Part shown: one piece after another, positions 4,820 to 6,786 of the stretch
Layout of the letters: the number at the start of each line of letters is the position of its first letter
How positions within the stretch are numbered: position 1 is the stretch's first letter
Source: Desulfoplanes sp.
GTDB taxonomy: Bacteria > Desulfobacterota > Desulfovibrionia > Desulfovibrionales > Desulfomicrobiaceae
Direction: 5' to 3'
Length of the DNA: 6,786 bases
NCBI GenBank assembly: GCA_028708105.1
Contig: JAQVZR010000097.1
Coordinates: forward strand, 1 to 6,786
Made by a program: the position numbers and the translations under genes
Notes under the pieces: model-generated
What the model was told of the DNA's origin: nothing
Databases searched by the model: none
The model's input: only the letters and a program-made list of their open reading frames with translations

Positions 4820-5988
4820 AAGAAAAAAATGATCCAGTTAATCTCGACATATATTCCTTTAGCGGCGGCGACGAAGCTCAGCAGCAGGATCTTGCGGGGA
4901 TCAGCGCCGATGATCGGGGGCAATTGCTCATGGCGGGGATGGATGTGCGTGAAGCCCACCGCAGCGGGACATTCCTCCAGTTCGATCATGCCCAGGTACA
5001 TTGCAAGTCCTGTCAGAAAGGGGTCGAGGTTTTGGGGATCAATGATGCCCTGAAAAAATACGATGGCCTGCCGGACTATTTCTGGAAGGCCATCGATAAA
5101 GAACAGGATGAATTTACCCGTGCCTCTGCAGCGGCAACAACCCAGGGCGGCTATTTTATCCGTACAGAAAAAGGCGCCAAAATTTCGGACCCTGTACAGT
5201 CCTGTATGTTTATCAAGGGCGAGAACACCGGGCAGAATGTACACAATGTGATCATTGTTGAAGAAGATTCCGAAGTGCATATCATCACGGGTTGTGCCAC
5301 TTCGCATGGCGTCAGTTCGGCCATGCATCTGGGAATTTCGGAAATCTATGTCAAAAAAGGTGGCCATCTGACCTTTACCATGATCCATAACTGGGGTGAT
5401 GACGTTGTGGTCCGTCCCCGTACCGTTGGCATCGTGGAAGAAGATGGCGTCTTTTTGAGTAATTATATTTTACTCAACAGGGTCAAGTCCGTGCAGTCCT
5501 ATCCGACCGTGTATCTCAATGGCCGGGGGGCTTTGGCACGGTTCAACGCGGTCATCGTAACCCCCAAAGGCTCGTACGTGGATACGGGCAACCGTATCGT
5601 TCTCAACGCCCCGGATACGCGCGGCGAGATTGTTTCCAGAACCATTACCACCGGGGGTATAAATATTGCCCGGGGTGAAATCATTGCTAACGCTGTGCCC
5701 GCCAAAGGCCATCTGGAATGCAAGGGACTTATCCTGGGTGACGGGGTTATTCATGCCATTCCCGAACTTGTAGGAACCAAAACCGGGGTGGAACTCTCCC
5801 ACGAAGCTGCTGTGGGCAAGATCGCCCAGGAAGAGATTGAATATCTTATGGCTCGAGGTCTTGATGAAGATGAGGCCACATCTACTATCGTACGCGGGTT
5901 TCTTAATGTGGACATCATGGGCCTGCCCAAAGAGCTCAAGGAAACCATTGATAGGACAATTGCCGAGCATGAAGGCGAGATGTTTTAG
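4807..5988 (+). CDS. smsB: SufB/SufD-family scaffold of the minimal SMS Fe-S assembly system (SmsB, SufB-like)
   Basis: This is the scaffold partner of SmsC, thought to build and hand over Fe-S clusters in the cytoplasm. The 393-residue product has the SufB/D right-handed beta-helix pattern. Family landmarks are GQNVHNVIIVEEDSEVHIITGC (142-163), MIHNWG (192-197), NAPDTRGEIVSRTI (267-280), HLECKGLILGD (302-312) and SHEAAVGKIAQEEIEYLMARG (331-351). Cys305 falls in the place of the cluster-binding Cys405 of E. coli SufB, and His332/Glu333 lie in the segment holding the other proposed ligand; this alignment is by eye. A Cys-Lys-Ser-Cys pair (66-69) lies in the N-terminal part. The chosen ATG at 4807 has AAGGAG (4793-4798) eight bases upstream; the in-frame GTG at 4798 overlaps that site and is rejected. 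At under 400 residues it is shorter than classical SufB (about 495). A single scaffold gene, without sufD, implies a homodimer. Confidence 0.92.
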   Translation: MSELKEKNDPVNLDIYSFSGGDEAQQQDLAGISADDRGQLLMAGMDVREAHRSGTFLQFDHAQVHCKSCQKGVEVLGINDALKKYDGLPDYFWKAIDKEQDEFTRASAAATTQGGYFIRTEKGAKISDPVQSCMFIKGENTGQNVHNVIIVEEDSEVHIITGCATSHGVSSAMHLGISEIYVKKGGHLTFTMIHNWGDDVVVRPRTVGIVEEDGVFLSNYILLNRVKSVQSYPTVYLNGRGALARFNAVIVTPKGSYVDTGNRIVLNAPDTRGEIVSRTITTGGINIARGEIIANAVPAKGHLECKGLILGDGVIHAIPELVGTKTGVELSHEAAVGKIAQEEIEYLMARGLDEDEATSTIVRGFLNVDIMGLPKELKETIDRTIAEHEGEMF

Positions 5989-5993
5989 AAAAA

Positions 5994-6021
5994 AGTAGGC
6001 AGTGTGCAGTAGGCAGTGCGC
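5994..6021. repeat. Tandem heptamer repeat AGTNNGC, four copies
   Basis: Six bases after the smsB stop come AGTAGGC, AGTGTGC, AGTAGGC and AGTGCGC, which also read as two 14-base units with one mismatch. A partial fifth copy follows (AG). Heptanucleotide repeats of this kind are dispersed in the intergenic DNA of several bacterial groups, including the STRR sequences of cyanobacteria. The role here is unknown. Confidence 0.7.
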
Positions 6022-6052
6022 AGAATATATTGTTTTTGTGTCATTATTCTGC
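6020..6052. other. Hairpin downstream of smsB
   Basis: GCAGAATA (6020-6027) and TATTCTGC (6045-6052) are perfect 8-bp arms around a 17-base T-rich loop. No T-tract follows, so it is a poor intrinsic terminator. It may stabilise the 3' end of the smsCB transcript. Its left arm overlaps the end of the heptamer repeat. Confidence 0.4.
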
Positions 6053-6064
6053 ATATTGTCGCAC

Positions 6065-6119
6065 GTCGTCATTCATGCAAGGGGCTCCCCTTACGGGTGC
6101 CCTTTCCGGATGACACGAC
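6065..6119. other. Three-tier nested stem-loop
   Basis: The outer stem pairs 6065-6072 (GTCGTCAT) with 6110-6119, with a two-base CA bulge. A middle stem pairs 6079-6085 with 6099-6104, with one bulged G. An inner CCC/GGG stem (6088-6090 with 6095-6097) closes a TTAC loop. Layered pairing over 55 bases suggests a folded RNA element, either in the smsCB 3' untranslated region or in a separate small RNA. No RNA family is recognised. Confidence 0.4.
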
Positions 6120-6205
6120 CATTCTACGGATTCTGAACATACAAAAATATGACATCGGCGTGTTCAATTATCGCACGAAACACCGTTTTTGATTGCTGCA
6201 CATGC

Positions 6206-6246
6206 AAGGGCGTTGGGATGAAATTCCTGACGCCCTTTTTTATTTT
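6206..6246 (+). terminator. Strong intrinsic terminator
   Basis: AAGGGCGT (6206-6213) pairs perfectly with ACGCCCTT (6230-6237). Two G-T pairs and three more Watson-Crick pairs extend the stem to thirteen pairs around a six-base loop (6219-6224). Six T residues (6236-6241) and another T-rich stretch follow. This is the natural 3' end of the smsCB transcript, more than 200 bases past the smsB stop, or of a small RNA in between. It isolates the downstream gene. Confidence 0.85.
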
Positions 6247-6282
6247 ATAACGTGAACGCTTGGAAGGAAAAGGAGAACATAT

Positions 6283-6732
6283 ATGCCGGGATATCGGGGG
6301 CATTTGACAGGAGGGGTGCTGTTCGGGGTTGGATGTCTGGCAGGTTTGATCTGGTTTGGGATCTACCGGCCGGAGATTGATGTGGCCCTGCTTCTGGTAA
6401 GTATCGTTCTGGCAGGTGCTCTGTTTCCTGATGTGGATACGGATTCCAAGGGGCAGAATTTTTTTTATACAGTGCTGGTGGTGGTGGATCTGGCATTGAT
6501 GATCCAGGAGGAATACAAATGGGCGGCCATTCTCGGTTTTTGTGCCCTGCTTCCAGCCGTGGGGCATCATCGCGGATGGACCCATACCTGGTGGGCTATG
6601 CTGCTTGTGCCTCTGCCCATCATTTTGCTCCCTGTATTTTTCTATCACACCCCGTGGCAGCATCTGCTTCCCTTTTATGGGGCGGCAGTGTCGGGCTATT
6701 TTTCTCATCTGTTTCTGGATAAGGTTTTTTGA
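6283..6732 (+). CDS. YdjM/DUF457-family inner-membrane protein, predicted metal-dependent hydrolase
   Basis: The 149-residue product is hydrophobic, with about five to six membrane segments. It shows the family's scattered polar motifs: an N-terminal His in GHLTGG (6-11), ALFPDVDTDSKG (46-57), HHRGWTHTWW (95-104) and SHLFLD (141-146). In the YdjM/DUF457 family these His and Asp residues are thought to bind a metal; the substrate is unknown, and E. coli YdjM is under LexA control. The start has AAGGAG (6270-6275) seven bases upstream of the ATG. The protein stops three residues after SHLFLD, whereas relatives usually continue with further sequence. The stop follows directly on a six-T run (6725-6730). 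It may be a naturally short form or a truncated one. It has its own unit behind a strong terminator. No LexA box is seen upstream. Confidence 0.8.
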   Translation: MPGYRGHLTGGVLFGVGCLAGLIWFGIYRPEIDVALLLVSIVLAGALFPDVDTDSKGQNFFYTVLVVVDLALMIQEEYKWAAILGFCALLPAVGHHRGWTHTWWAMLLVPLPIILLPVFFYHTPWQHLLPFYGAAVSGYFSHLFLDKVF

Positions 6733-6767
6733 GAATACGTGTTTGGGTGGAATGCTTTTTGTTTTTT

Positions 6768-6786
6768 CGCGCAGGGGCGCAGAGAC
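6768..6786. repeat. Start of a tandem octamer repeat, CGCAGRGR
   Basis: CGCAGGGG (6770-6777) and CGCAGAGA (6778-6785) stand in tandem and a third unit begins at the window edge. They follow a T-rich stretch (6756-6767). The pattern resembles the dispersed GC-AAAG-type intergenic repeats common in environmental bacteria. Its extent cannot be seen because the window ends. Confidence 0.5.

Noticed and set aside
6149..6250. 33-residue plus-strand ORF (contains CCTCKG) between smsB and the YdjM-like gene
   Set aside because: No ribosome-binding site precedes its ATG, and the ORF runs straight through the intrinsic terminator, so it is unlikely to be expressed.
6246..6251. TATAAC as a -10 box for the YdjM-like gene
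   Set aside because: Five of six consensus bases match, but it overlaps the terminator T-tract and has no acceptable -35 box at 16-18 bases.
6124..6708. 194-codon minus-strand frame opposite the YdjM-like gene
   Set aside because: It is a shadow of a gene with clear family motifs and a good ribosome site, and it crosses the terminator.

Overview
The window reads as ordinary chromosome from an anaerobic, probably sulfate-reducing bacterium of the Desulfobacterota (Desulfovibrionales-like). Three things suggest this: an ispA-dxs isoprenoid gene pair, a two-gene SufC/SufB-type iron-sulfur assembly locus of the minimal SMS kind found in strict anaerobes and methanogens, and moderate GC content. 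The taxon is inferred from recognising protein families; no search was run. I see no phage, insertion sequence, CRISPR array, tRNA or rRNA.

Left part (1-2612): the C-terminal half of a short-chain polyprenyl diphosphate synthase (ispA) is followed by complete dxs, the entry enzyme of the MEP pathway. Dxs makes DXP, which leads to IPP and DMAPP; IspA condenses these into farnesyl or geranylgeranyl diphosphate. The 136-base gap between them is unusually structured. It holds a terminator-like hairpin, a second imperfect hairpin, and a 16-codon ORF with the best Shine-Dalgarno in the area. That ORF's TAA directly abuts the dxs ATG in the same frame. This is the most unusual regulatory arrangement in the window. 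A long perfect hairpin closes dxs and also serves the convergent gene to its right.

Middle (2613-4051): one minus-strand gene encodes an unrecognised eight-helix membrane protein. A 424-base divergent intergenic region follows. It holds a GC-rich hairpin with a T-run, a candidate sigma70-type promoter with an inverted repeat over its -35 box, and an 8-bp direct repeat spaced by 33 bp.

Right part (4052-6786): smsC and smsB overlap by 13 bases and encode the ATPase and scaffold of a minimal Fe-S assembly machine, with no cysteine desulfurase, SufD, SufE/SufU or Rrf2-type regulator beside them. About 290 non-coding bases follow, with a tandem heptamer repeat, two hairpins and a textbook terminator. 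Next comes a YdjM/DUF457-family membrane protein (predicted metal-dependent hydrolase) that ends right after its last conserved motif. The window ends inside an octamer tandem repeat.
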